Shown: positions 6,846-14,533, numbered from the stretch's first letter. The stretch is DNA of 14,533 nt from Rhodospirillales bacterium (GCA_028282185.1 JANQIJ010000050.1:1-14533); one strand, 5' to 3'. Notes: a model not told the origin generated them from the sequence alone. Made by a program: numbers and translations.

Positions 6846-7859
6846 GTGCGCGCGGTGATCTGTGAGAAATTCGACGGGATTGAGGCGCTGCGCTGTATCG
6901 ACGATGCGCCGATCCCGCCGATGGTGGAAGGCGGGGTGCGCCTCAAGGTCCATGCGGCGGGCATCAATTTCGCCGACACGCTGATGGCCAAAGGGGAATA
7001 TCAGGTCAAGCCGCCGTTTCCGTTCTCGCCGGGGCTCGAGGCCGCGGGCGAGGTGCTGGAGGTCGCGCCCGACGTGACCCGGGTGAAACCCGGGGACCGG
7101 GTGATGGCAACCCTGCATTACGGCGGCTATGCCGAGGAGGCGGTGACCGATCAGGCCGGCGTCTACGCCATCCCGGACAATTTGGATTATGTTGCCGCCG
7201 CTGCCTTTCCCATCGTTTACGGCACGTCACACATGGGCCTGAAGGACAAATTGAAGCTACAGCCGGGCGAGATCCTGTTGGTCCATGGTGCGGCCGGCGG
7301 CGTCGGCCTGACGGCGGTGGAAATTGCCAAGAAAATGGGAGCCCGGGTGATCGCCACGGCGGGCGGGGCGGACAAGCTGGCCGTGGCCAAGCAGTACGGC
7401 GCCGATGAACTGATCGATTACCGTCAGGAGGACATCCGCGAGCGGGTCAAGCAACTGACCGACGGCCGCGGCGTCGACGCGGTCTATGATCCCGTCGGCG
7501 GCACGGCCTTCGATGCCTCGTTGCGTTGTACAGTACAGGGCGGGCGCATCCTGGTCGTCGGTTTCGCCAGCGGCGCCGTGCCGCAAATCCCGGCAAACAT
7601 CCTGTTGGTCAAGAACCTGACGGTTCACGGGTTCTATTGGGGAGCGCATAAAACCCTGGACCCGGACTTGATCCATCGGTCCTTCGACGAGCTTCTGGGT
7701 TGGGCCGCGGCCGGCGACCTGCGGCCCCATGTCTCCCATGCCTTCAACCTGGCCCAGGCTCAGGACGCCCTGAAGATGCTGCTCGGCCGGAAGTCCACGG
7801 GCAAGGTGGTGTTGACGACGGGAGCCGCCGGGGACGCGGCCGGTGCCGCCGTCAACTGA
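6846..7859 (+). CDS. NADPH:quinone oxidoreductase-type MDR protein (zinc-independent)
   Basis: A 337-residue cytoplasmic oxidoreductase of the medium-chain dehydrogenase/reductase superfamily, QOR branch, expected to reduce quinones or activated alkenes with NADPH. The N-terminal GroES-like domain (1-115) has the H36-A-A-G-I-N-F-A-D44 motif, in which zinc enzymes usually carry a cysteine; the structural zinc cysteine cluster is also absent. The Rossmann domain contains H147-G-A-A-G-G-V-G154 and the K/A-rich second strand typical of NADPH binding. D215-P-V-G-G-T and F264-Y-W-G-A are family landmarks. Length fits the family. The start is GTG, supported by GGAAGGA. It is transcribed alone, divergent from the TrmH gene and convergent with the MFS gene, 24 bases away. 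Mild similarity to acyl-CoA-linked reductases cannot be excluded; substrate unknown. Confidence 0.92.
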   Translation: MRAVICEKFDGIEALRCIDDAPIPPMVEGGVRLKVHAAGINFADTLMAKGEYQVKPPFPFSPGLEAAGEVLEVAPDVTRVKPGDRVMATLHYGGYAEEAVTDQAGVYAIPDNLDYVAAAAFPIVYGTSHMGLKDKLKLQPGEILLVHGAAGGVGLTAVEIAKKMGARVIATAGGADKLAVAKQYGADELIDYRQEDIRERVKQLTDGRGVDAVYDPVGGTAFDASLRCTVQGGRILVVGFASGAVPQIPANILLVKNLTVHGFYWGAHKTLDPDLIHRSFDELLGWAAAGDLRPHVSHAFNLAQAQDALKMLLGRKSTGKVVLTTGAAGDAAGAAVN

Positions 7860-7883
7860 CGCCAGGGCGGCGTTGAAATCGGC

Positions 7884-9128
7884 TCAGCCGCTTTGCGGCG
7901 CGGCGCGGCCCACCGGGCGTTCCGCGATCGGCAGGTGCAGGGCGGCGGCCAGGAAGCCCAAGGCGACCGATCCGTACCAGACCCAGTCGTAACTGCCCGT
8001 TGTTTCGAACAGGTAGCCGCCCAGCCAAACGCCCAGAAAGCTGCCGATCTGGTGGCTCAAGAAGGTGATGCCGAACAGCATCGACAGGTAGCGCACGCCG
8101 AACATGGTGGCGACCAGGCCGCTCGTCAGCGGCACGGTGCCGAGCCACAACAGTCCCATGACGGCGGCAAAGACCAGGATGTTGGTTTCCGTCTTCGGTG
8201 CCGCCAGCATGATGATGATGCAGAGCGAGCGCAGCGCGTAGAGCCAGCTCAACACCCATTTCTTGGGGAATTTGTCGCCCAGAACGCCGCAGGCGAAGGT
8301 GCCGATGATGTTGAACAGGCCGATCAGCGCCAGGGACATGGCGGCGATCCGCAGGTCGATGTTCAGGAGTTCCAGGTACTTGGGGAAATGGACGGTGATG
8401 AAGGCGATCTGGAATCCGCAGACGAAGAAACCGAGCGTCAGCAGGACGAAGCCCGGATGGGCATAGGCCTCGCCCAGGGCCGCACCCAATTTCTGGTCGC
8501 CGCCGTCGGGCGCGCCCTGACGCAGGGCCGCCGGTTTGGCATCCTCGGTCAGCGGTTGGCGGGCCAACAGAACCGACAAAGGTACCGCGATCAGCATGAT
8601 CAGCGCCAGGAAGATCAAGGCATCGGACCAGCCATGGAATTCGATCAGCGCCTGGCCCAGGGGGGCCATGTAGAACTGGCCGAACGAGCCGCCGGCGCTG
8701 GCGATGCCCAAGATCAGCGAGCGGTGTTCCGCCGGTGCCCGCCGTCCGACCGCGCCCAGGACAACACCGAAGCCGACGCCGCCCATGCCGATGCCGATCA
8801 ACAGGCCGGCGCCGATGTTGAAACCGATCAGTCCCTCCGCCGTGGCCATGACCCAGAGGCCCGCGGCATAGAGCACAGCGCCAAGGATCAGCATCCGCAT
8901 GCTGCCGTACTTGTCGGCGACGGCGCCCATGATCGGCGTGGCGACGCCCCACAACAGGTTCTGAATGGCCAGCGCCATGCCGAACTCGCTGGGTGTCATG
9001 CTGAGGTCGGTCAGCACGTCTGTCTGGAACAGGCCGAAAACGGTCCGTGTGCCCAAATTCAGGCTGCCGATCAGACAGCCGGCGAAGGCGACGATCCAGA
9101 CCGCCATGGGAATACGGCTGGCGCTCAT
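7884..9128 (-). CDS. Major facilitator superfamily (MFS) transporter
   Basis: A 414-residue permease with about 12 hydrophobic helices in two six-helix halves split by a hydrophilic loop (residues 191-220). The MFS signature between helices 2 and 3 is present as G68-A-V-A-D72-K-Y-G75-S-M-R78, and its echo in the second half is G281-V-L-G-D285-K-F. G-G-S-F-G-Q (146-151) resembles the glycine-rich helix 5 of antiporters. General look is that of a carboxylate or drug transporter of the MCT/OFA-like kind; substrate not assignable. The frame is open far upstream, but the ATG at 9128 overlaps the stop of the EamA gene as ATGA, which identifies the start and implies translational coupling. It is the second gene of a two-permease operon. 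Confidence 0.92.
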   Translation of the reverse strand: MSASRIPMAVWIVAFAGCLIGSLNLGTRTVFGLFQTDVLTDLSMTPSEFGMALAIQNLLWGVATPIMGAVADKYGSMRMLILGAVLYAAGLWVMATAEGLIGFNIGAGLLIGIGMGGVGFGVVLGAVGRRAPAEHRSLILGIASAGGSFGQFYMAPLGQALIEFHGWSDALIFLALIMLIAVPLSVLLARQPLTEDAKPAALRQGAPDGGDQKLGAALGEAYAHPGFVLLTLGFFVCGFQIAFITVHFPKYLELLNIDLRIAAMSLALIGLFNIIGTFACGVLGDKFPKKWVLSWLYALRSLCIIIMLAAPKTETNILVFAAVMGLLWLGTVPLTSGLVATMFGVRYLSMLFGITFLSHQIGSFLGVWLGGYLFETTGSYDWVWYGSVALGFLAAALHLPIAERPVGRAAPQSG

Positions 9129-10066
9129 CGGTCGGGGCTTCCCGGAGTGTCGATCGACGGCCCGGCGGGGAGAGTCCGGCACATTAATTTCATGTACAGG
9201 CTGCGGGGCGTCAGGACAAACAGGTTGCCGATCAGGATCAAGGCGACGCCGGTGGCCGCGCCGGCGGTCCAATGGAATCCTTCCAACCAGGTCGAGACGG
9301 CCAGCGCCACCAATGGAAACATGACCGAAGCGTATGAGGCGCGTTCCGGCCCGATGCGGCCGACCAGGGTCAGATAGCTGGCGAAGGCGATGACCGTCGA
9401 GACCAAGCTTAAGAACAACAGGCTGCCGATATAGCGGGCTGACCAGTCGATTATGAAGGGCGCGTCGCGCAGCCAGCAATAAATCAGGAAGAACAGGGCG
9501 CCATAGGCCATGCCCATGGTGTTGGTCCGGACCACGCCCAGGCCGCGCCGCTGGTTCCAGGCGGACAGCAGCATGCCGGTGGTCGCCGACAGTGTGCCGC
9601 AGAGCACCAGGACCATGCCCTTGCTGCCGTCGCGCGACAGATCGAAAGACACCAGATCGGGCCAAAACAGGACGGCGATCCCGCCGATGCCGAGCGCCGC
9701 GCCGATGATCATCCGGCCCTCCAGCCGGGTGCCAAGGAACAGCACGCCGCCGGTCATGTTGAGGATGATCAGCATGGTGAACAGGATCGAAACCTGGCCG
9801 CTGGTCAGGTACTGGCTGCCGAGATAGACCAAGTAGAAATTGCTGCCGAACAGGAACAAGCCCTGGACCGCGACGGCCAAATGGTCACCAGCCGAGAATT
9901 CCAGGCGGCGCCGGGTCACCAGGCAAAACGCCGACATCACCGCCGCCGAGATCGCGAAGCGGTAGAAGGTCGAGATCTCGGGCGGGACGACGCCCAATTG
10001 CATTTGCACGGCGTACCAACTGAGGCCCCAGGCAAAGACCGTGACGGTATAAAGCAACAGGTTCAT
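9125..10066 (-). CDS. EamA (DMT superfamily) permease
   Basis: A 313-residue inner-membrane permease with ten predicted helices arranged as two EamA repeats (about residues 1-135 and 150-285), as in metabolite exporters of the drug/metabolite transporter superfamily. Typical signs are the F11-A-W-G-L-S-W start of helix 1, the P29-E-I-S-T-F-Y-R-F entry to helix 2, the E115-G pair ending the first repeat half and the E239/E262-centred helices of the second half (R-I-G-P-E-R-A and W-L-E-G). A tail of about 30 polar residues follows the last helix. The ATG at 10066 fits the start of helix 1; upstream in-frame codons run into non-membrane sequence across a terminator. It is followed by the MFS gene with ATGA overlap. 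Export of an amino acid or similar metabolite is likely for the family but not specified. Confidence 0.92.
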   Translation of the reverse strand: MNLLLYTVTVFAWGLSWYAVQMQLGVVPPEISTFYRFAISAAVMSAFCLVTRRRLEFSAGDHLAVAVQGLFLFGSNFYLVYLGSQYLTSGQVSILFTMLIILNMTGGVLFLGTRLEGRMIIGAALGIGGIAVLFWPDLVSFDLSRDGSKGMVLVLCGTLSATTGMLLSAWNQRRGLGVVRTNTMGMAYGALFFLIYCWLRDAPFIIDWSARYIGSLLFLSLVSTVIAFASYLTLVGRIGPERASYASVMFPLVALAVSTWLEGFHWTAGAATGVALILIGNLFVLTPRSLYMKLMCRTLPAGPSIDTPGSPDR

Positions 10067-10102
10067 CGGCGGCCCCCATCTTTGGGTCTTGGGCCATAGG
10101 CG

Positions 10103-10133
10103 AAAACGGGACCGGCCCCAAGGACCGATCCCG
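10103..10133 (-). terminator. Intrinsic terminator of the DUF1127 gene
   Basis: Arms 10107-10115 and 10125-10133 form on the minus-strand RNA an uninterrupted 9-bp stem (one G-U pair) with a 9-base loop, followed directly by TTTT (10106-10103). It sits 44 bases past the DUF1127 stop and before the EamA gene, so the permease pair probably has its own promoter. Confidence 0.72.
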
Positions 10134-10176
10134 CCCAACGGCACGGCATGTACCGGGAATAGTCTAGTCGTTTGGC

Positions 10177-10425
10177 TCACGATTGCCAGGGCAGCTTCCG
10201 CGCTTCCTGCCGGGCTTGGGCGCGGGTGATGCCCATATCGGCTAACAGCCGGTCGTCGAGCGATGCCAGATGGCGGCGTTGGGCGTCGCGCTGCTGCCAT
10301 TCGGTCAGCATGCCGGGCAGGTCGAAGATCGCGATGAGAACCGCCAGCGACCGCCGGGCGATCGACTGTCCCTTGCGGGATAGGACGTGACGGGGCAGGC
10401 GGTGGAGGGTCGATGTTTGGGCCAT
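10177..10425 (-). CDS. DUF1127 (YjiS-like) small arginine-rich protein
   Basis: An 82-residue basic protein. Its C-terminal half (43-80) matches the DUF1127 pattern: W43-Q-Q-R, a run of R/Q residues, L53-A-S-L-D-D-R-L-L-A-D-M-G-I-T-R68, then the E-A-R-K ending. Small DUF1127 proteins of alphaproteobacteria have been linked to stress responses and phosphate/carbon homeostasis, and one from Rhodobacter (CcaF1) binds RNA; a similar role here is inference. The ATG at 10425 has AAGGACAGGA upstream and a longer frame to 10521 lacks such support. If transcription begins in the AT-rich island, the leader would be about 150 bases and could be regulatory. It diverges from the LysR gene and ends in a strong intrinsic terminator, so it is monocistronic. 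Confidence 0.85.
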   Translation of the reverse strand: MAQTSTLHRLPRHVLSRKGQSIARRSLAVLIAIFDLPGMLTEWQQRDAQRRHLASLDDRLLADMGITRAQARQEARKLPWQS

Positions 10426-10566
10426 GGGTCCTGTCCTTGTTCGAGGGGCGATCCCGCCCGGGTGGGCGAAACGCCGGTTGATGATGGCCTGATGAATACG
10501 CCCGCCGGCTGCTTGGAGCAAACGCGAAAATTTTCATTATGCATTAGAAAAATTTATTAATTTGTA

Positions 10567-10610
10567 TTCACATAATTAAATTATATAATTTTTACAATTA
10601 TTTATGTGAA
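10567..10610. repeat. Inverted repeat, candidate regulator-binding site
   Basis: TTCACATAA (10567-10575) and TTATGTGAA (10602-10610) are perfect inverted 9-bp arms, 35 bases centre to centre, spanning the proposed -10 elements. A dimeric or tetrameric regulator such as the adjacent LysR protein could bind both arms; this is inference. Confidence 0.55.
10578..10591. promoter_or_regulatory. 14-bp palindrome carrying TATAAT on both strands
   Basis: AAATTATATAATTT is perfectly palindromic and places an exact TATAAT at 10584-10589 on the plus strand and at 10585-10580 on the minus strand. Two divergent promoters could share or compete for this site. Confidence 0.45.
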
Positions 10611-10611
10611 A
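10583..10611 (-). promoter_or_regulatory. Candidate promoter of the DUF1127 gene
   Basis: On the minus strand TTTCAC (10611-10606) and TTATAT (10588-10583) are 17 bases apart, matching 4 and 5 positions of the CTTGAC-N17-CTATAT pattern. The -35 overlaps the right arm of the 9-bp inverted repeat. Confidence 0.4.
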
Positions 10612-10666
10612 ACTTCATAGAGAGCGATTCTTTCTAAAAAGAAAAATTTTTGTTACGATACAATCC

Positions 10667-11584
10667 ATGACACGCCGGCTGCCCCCCTTGAATGCGCTCC
10701 GCGCCTTTGAAGTCGCGGCCCGTCATTTGAGCTTCACCCGCGCGGCCGAGGAATTGAACGTGACCCAGGCGGCTGTCAGTCATCAGATCCGGGGGCTGGA
10801 GGATTGGTTGGGTTTTCCCTTGTTCCGGCGCCTCAGCCGTGCCCTGGTCCTGACCGAGGCGGGGCAACTGCTTTACCCCGACGTCAACCAGGCGATGGAC
10901 ATCCTGTCGGCCGGTATCAACCGGGTGCAGCGTCAGGATTCGGAAGGCGTGTTGACGATCACGACGTTGGATTCCATCGCCTCGATCTGGTTGGTGCCGC
11001 GCTTGGGCCGGTTCCGCGACCGTCATCCGGAAATCGACCCGCGCTTGTCGATCACCGACCGGTTGGTCGATCTGGCGCGGGACGGCATCGACGTCGGCAT
11101 CCGCTATAGCGCCCAAACGGGTGGTGATTGGCCCGGCTTGACCTCTGTCCTGCTCTGCACGGAAAAGATTTTTCCGATCTGCGCCCCGGACCTGCTGGTC
11201 GCCGGCCCACCGCTGAAGGAACCGGCCGACTTGGCGAGTTTTACCCTGTTGCACGACGACTTGCCGCTCGACTGGCGGGACTGGCTGGCGGCCGTCGGCT
11301 GCAACACCGTCAATCCCGACCGTGGGCCCAGTTTCACCCATTCGAACTTGGTGTTGATGGCGGCCCGGGCCGGCGAGGGCGTGGCCCTGGGCCGTAGCGT
11401 CATGGCCGCCGACGATCTGGCCCAGGGAACCCTCGTCCGGCCGTTCGATTTCTCCCTGCCGGCTCCCCAGGCCTATTACCTGGTCTATGCGGAAGGGGCC
11501 GACGACCGGCCCAAGGTCCGGGCCTTTCGCGATTGGGTGGTGGCCGAGTTCGCCGGGCTTGGCGCCGCCGCGGACCGGACTTAG
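10667..11584 (+). CDS. GcvA-type LysR-family transcriptional regulator
   Basis: A 305-residue DNA-binding regulator. The N-terminal winged helix-turn-helix covers about residues 8-66, with P-L-N-A-L-R-A-F (7-14), F23-T-R-A-A-E-E-L, T33-Q-A-A-V-S-H-Q-I and L52-F-R-R, all standard for the GcvA/AmpR branch. Residues 94-300 form the periplasmic-binding-protein-like effector domain, including T101-L-D-S-I-A-S-I-W-L-V-P and V143-G-I-R-Y. GcvA relatives control glycine cleavage, beta-lactamase or unrelated pathways, so the target is open; the divergent DUF1127 gene and the gene itself are the first candidates. The ATG at 10667 gives the normal family N-terminus but has no Shine-Dalgarno sequence; TACGAT at 10654-10659 lies about 7 bases before it, which suggests leaderless translation. 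The stop codon overlaps the convergent ABM gene by four bases. Confidence 0.95.
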   Translation: MTRRLPPLNALRAFEVAARHLSFTRAAEELNVTQAAVSHQIRGLEDWLGFPLFRRLSRALVLTEAGQLLYPDVNQAMDILSAGINRVQRQDSEGVLTITTLDSIASIWLVPRLGRFRDRHPEIDPRLSITDRLVDLARDGIDVGIRYSAQTGGDWPGLTSVLLCTEKIFPICAPDLLVAGPPLKEPADLASFTLLHDDLPLDWRDWLAAVGCNTVNPDRGPSFTHSNLVLMAARAGEGVALGRSVMAADDLAQGTLVRPFDFSLPAPQAYYLVYAEGADDRPKVRAFRDWVVAEFAGLGAAADRT

Positions 11585-11883
11585 CGCGCCGGGTTCAGCG
11601 CCAGGACGTCGGCTCGGATGACCGATTGCTCGGCGACAAGTTTCGTAATGATCGGCCGGCTTGCTTTGTAGTGGGGGGTTCCCTTATGCGCCGCCAGGGC
11701 CGCTTTGTCGTCATAGACCTCATAGAGGTAGAAGGTGTTTTCCTCTTCCTGGGCCTCCAGCACGTCGAAGATCAGGCAGCCGGGTTCGTCCCGGACCGAG
11801 GCTTGGGCGTTCTCCCGCATGGCGGCCAGGTATTGATCGCGCGTCCCCGGTTTGACGACGTTCTTGACGATAATGCAGTACAC
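11581..11883 (-). CDS. Antibiotic biosynthesis monooxygenase (ABM/LsrG-like) domain protein
   Basis: A 100-residue single ABM domain, a dimeric ferredoxin-like fold used by cofactor-free monooxygenases and by isomerases such as LsrG. Visible family pattern: a beta strand with C3-I-I-V-K at the start, R22-E-N-A near the first helix, E33-P-G-C-L-I-F-D, F51-Y-L-Y-E-V-Y-D-D and A65-H66-K-G-T-P-H71-Y. The chosen GTG at 11883 follows GGGAGG (about 10 bases upstream) and gives the normal family start; the longer frame to 12015 runs into the divergent VOC gene. Substrate unknown; similar proteins detoxify or modify small quinone-like compounds. It diverges from the VOC gene across 92 bases and its TAA overlaps the LysR stop codon. 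Confidence 0.87.
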   Translation of the reverse strand: MYCIIVKNVVKPGTRDQYLAAMRENAQASVRDEPGCLIFDVLEAQEEENTFYLYEVYDDKAALAAHKGTPHYKASRPIITKLVAEQSVIRADVLALNPAR

Positions 11884-11916
11884 GGGCGGATGCCTCCCTA
11901 TATAACAAAGCAGAAC

Positions 11917-11948
11917 GATCACCGGTGGCGTCCGACCGGCCGGCGATC
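11917..11948. repeat. Imperfect inverted repeat between the divergent ABM and VOC genes
   Basis: GATCACCGG (11917-11925) and CCGGCGATC (11940-11948) are inverted arms matching at 8 of 9 positions, 14 bases apart. They lie centrally in the 92-base divergent gap, which holds no gene. A TTATAT element (11905-11900, minus) next to it could be the ABM -10. An operator is possible; chance is also likely in GC-rich DNA. Confidence 0.3.
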
Positions 11949-11975
11949 CAGGCAATCGAATAGGGAACCCGCGCC

Positions 11976-12407
11976 ATGACCGCAAGTCCCAAACCCTCAT
12001 CCCGTCCAAGACCAATGAACGGTCTCCGCCACCTGGCCTTGGTGGTCGACAACCTGGAGGAATGCGAGGCCTTCTACCGCGAAATCATTGGCATGGAAGT
12101 GCTCAATCGGGCGAGCGACAACCTGGTCTATCTGACACTCGGCAACGATAACCTGTCCCTTGGTCGGGCCAAGCGCGGCAAGGGCGCTGCGGACGCTGGC
12201 GGCACGCTGGACCACTTCGGCTTCGTCGTCGACAGCAAGGAAGAGTTGGAGGCTTGGTATGCCTTCATGCGGGACCAGGACTGTGATCTGATGGATGCGC
12301 CGCACGACCATCAGGACGGCGCGCGATCGTTCCATGTCAAGGACCCGGCCGGCAACGTGGTCCAGCCGCTCTATCACCCGGCGATTTCCGGGCAACGGTT
12401 TCGATAA
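11976..12407 (+). CDS. VOC (glyoxalase/dioxygenase-fold) protein
   Basis: A 143-residue protein of the vicinal oxygen chelate superfamily, made of two beta-alpha-beta-beta-beta modules (about residues 16-65 and 77-133). The metal-site histidines at the module starts are present: H19 in L-R-H-L-A-L-V-V and H80 in L-D-H-F-G-F-V-V. The acidic ligands that glyoxalase I enzymes carry are not: the position near S61/L62 lacks a glutamate, and the last motif reads D123-P-A-G-N-V-V-Q130 with glutamine in place of glutamate. The enzyme may therefore bind a different metal, or act as a binding or resistance protein. The first ATG (11976) has AGGG about 10 bases upstream; ATG at 12015 is an alternative that removes 13 polar residues. 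Divergent from the ABM gene; substrate unknown. Confidence 0.87.
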   Translation: MTASPKPSSRPRPMNGLRHLALVVDNLEECEAFYREIIGMEVLNRASDNLVYLTLGNDNLSLGRAKRGKGAADAGGTLDHFGFVVDSKEELEAWYAFMRDQDCDLMDAPHDHQDGARSFHVKDPAGNVVQPLYHPAISGQRFR

Positions 12408-12424
12408 AGTTTCAGGGGCGATCG

Positions 12425-12577
12425 ATGGCGGGTGTCGAAGCCCAAAGCAGTGAGTGTATTCTGTTCTACTTGCAGAAGTGTTCCCGGTACGCGACGGCGA
12501 CTGCCGCTTTCAGTGCCGCCCAGGCCGTCGCCTGCGTACACGGAGGATTGATCGCTTTGGTCGCCTTCCAAAACTAA
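12425..12577 (+). CDS. Possible small hydrophobic protein (50 residues), unrecognised
   Basis: An ATG with AGGGG six bases upstream opens a frame of 50 codons ending in TAA, in the 197-base gap between the VOC gene and the acetoacetyl-CoA synthetase gene. I do not recognise it. Residues 1-21 are polar with two cysteines (C11, C19); residues 22-48 are mostly alanine, glycine and large aliphatic residues with few polar ones, which could be one membrane helix. By hand count 34 of 49 sense codons after the start end in G or C, somewhat below what the neighbouring genes look like. It could be co-transcribed with the VOC gene, whose stop is 17 bases upstream. An 8-bp inverted repeat (12491-12498/12524-12531) lies inside it. 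It may equally be a chance frame. Confidence 0.33.
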   Translation: MAGVEAQSSECILFYLQKCSRYATATAAFSAAQAVACVHGGLIALVAFQN

Positions 12578-12584
12578 GGAGCAA

Positions 12585-12604
12585 GAGCCCAGGTGTCTCG
12601 GGGC

Positions 12605-12606
<2 letters not shown>
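12585..12606 (-). terminator. Weak hairpin at the end of the acetoacetyl-CoA synthetase gene
   Basis: GAGCCC (12585-12590) and GGGCTC (12601-12606) pair over 6 bp with a 10-base loop and overlap the synthetase stop codon. The minus strand then reads through a mixed stretch before GTTTT, so a U-tract is poor. It may act as a weak terminator. Confidence 0.28.

Positions 12607-14533
<1,927 letters not shown>

Larger units (their letters stand above)
10526..10666. promoter_or_regulatory. AT-rich divergent regulatory region between DUF1127 and LysR genes
   Basis: By hand count this 141-base stretch has only 27 G or C (about 19%), inside a window that is otherwise roughly two-thirds G+C; 10543-10612 has 7 of 70. 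It holds several short palindromes: 10526-10535, 10578-10591, arms 10628-10633/10638-10643 and 10642-10651, plus the wider repeat listed separately. It contains no gene. Confidence 0.8.

Noticed and set aside
7845..7871. Hairpin over the stop codon of the MDR gene as a terminator
   Set aside because: A 6-bp stem with inner pairing exists, but no T-run follows on either strand; too weak to call.
7893..9377. Plus-strand open frame (494 codons) opposite the MFS and EamA genes
   Set aside because: Low-complexity, highly polar product without motifs; a codon-bias shadow of two well-supported permease genes.
10134..10176. Cuckoo-type small RNA after the DUF1127 gene, as in Rhodobacter
   Set aside because: I looked for the CUCCUCCC-type hairpin loops of those RNAs and found only the single terminator hairpin.
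12491..12531. 8-bp inverted repeat as a terminator of the acetoacetyl-CoA synthetase gene
   Set aside because: The loop is 25 bases and no U-tract follows; noted only within the small reading frame.

Overview
This window reads as an ordinary chromosomal stretch of a high-GC alphaproteobacterium, plausibly Rhodospirillales-like; the lineage is inferred. The clues are an IalB-family exported protein, a DUF1127 protein, a GcvA-type LysR regulator, a Rhizobium-type asparaginase II, and promoters resembling the CTTGAC-N17-CTATAT pattern known from Sinorhizobium. I see no tRNA, rRNA, insertion sequence, phage gene, CRISPR array or recognisable defence system. About 92% of the window is explained by 14 recognisable genes, most of them housekeeping or metabolic.

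Layout. (1) 97-4355, minus strand: rlmN, a DUF427 gene and an ArnT-like glycosyltransferase overlap one another and form one operon. A PAP2 lipid phosphatase follows after a terminator-like hairpin. (2) 4431-4934, minus: an exported IalB-family protein with its own promoter. (3) 5058-7859: L-asparaginase II (+), a TrmH/SpoU RNA methyltransferase (-) and a zinc-independent quinone oxidoreductase-type MDR enzyme (+). (4) 7884-10066, minus: an EamA (DMT) permease and an MFS permease joined by an ATGA stop/start overlap. (5) 10177-11584: a small DUF1127 protein (-) and a GcvA-type LysR regulator (+) diverge from a very AT-rich intergenic island (27 G/C in 141 bases) that carries several nested inverted repeats. 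(6) 11581-12407: a small ABM-domain monooxygenase-like protein (-) and a VOC/glyoxalase-fold protein (+), divergent. (7) 12425-12577: an unrecognised 50-codon reading frame with a good ribosome binding site. (8) 12605-14533, minus: acetoacetyl-CoA synthetase, cut by the window edge only a few codons after its start.

Functionally, the first operon pairs ribosome/tRNA methylation with envelope lipid glycosylation. The rest covers amide hydrolysis, RNA modification, small-molecule export and entry of acetoacetate into central metabolism. The features most worth a second look are regulatory: the AT-rich divergent island, a perfect inverted repeat filling the spacer of the rlmN promoter, and a set of genes whose start codon lies directly downstream of a -10-like hexamer with little or no Shine-Dalgarno sequence, which suggests leaderless transcripts. 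I found no convincing new multi-gene system.
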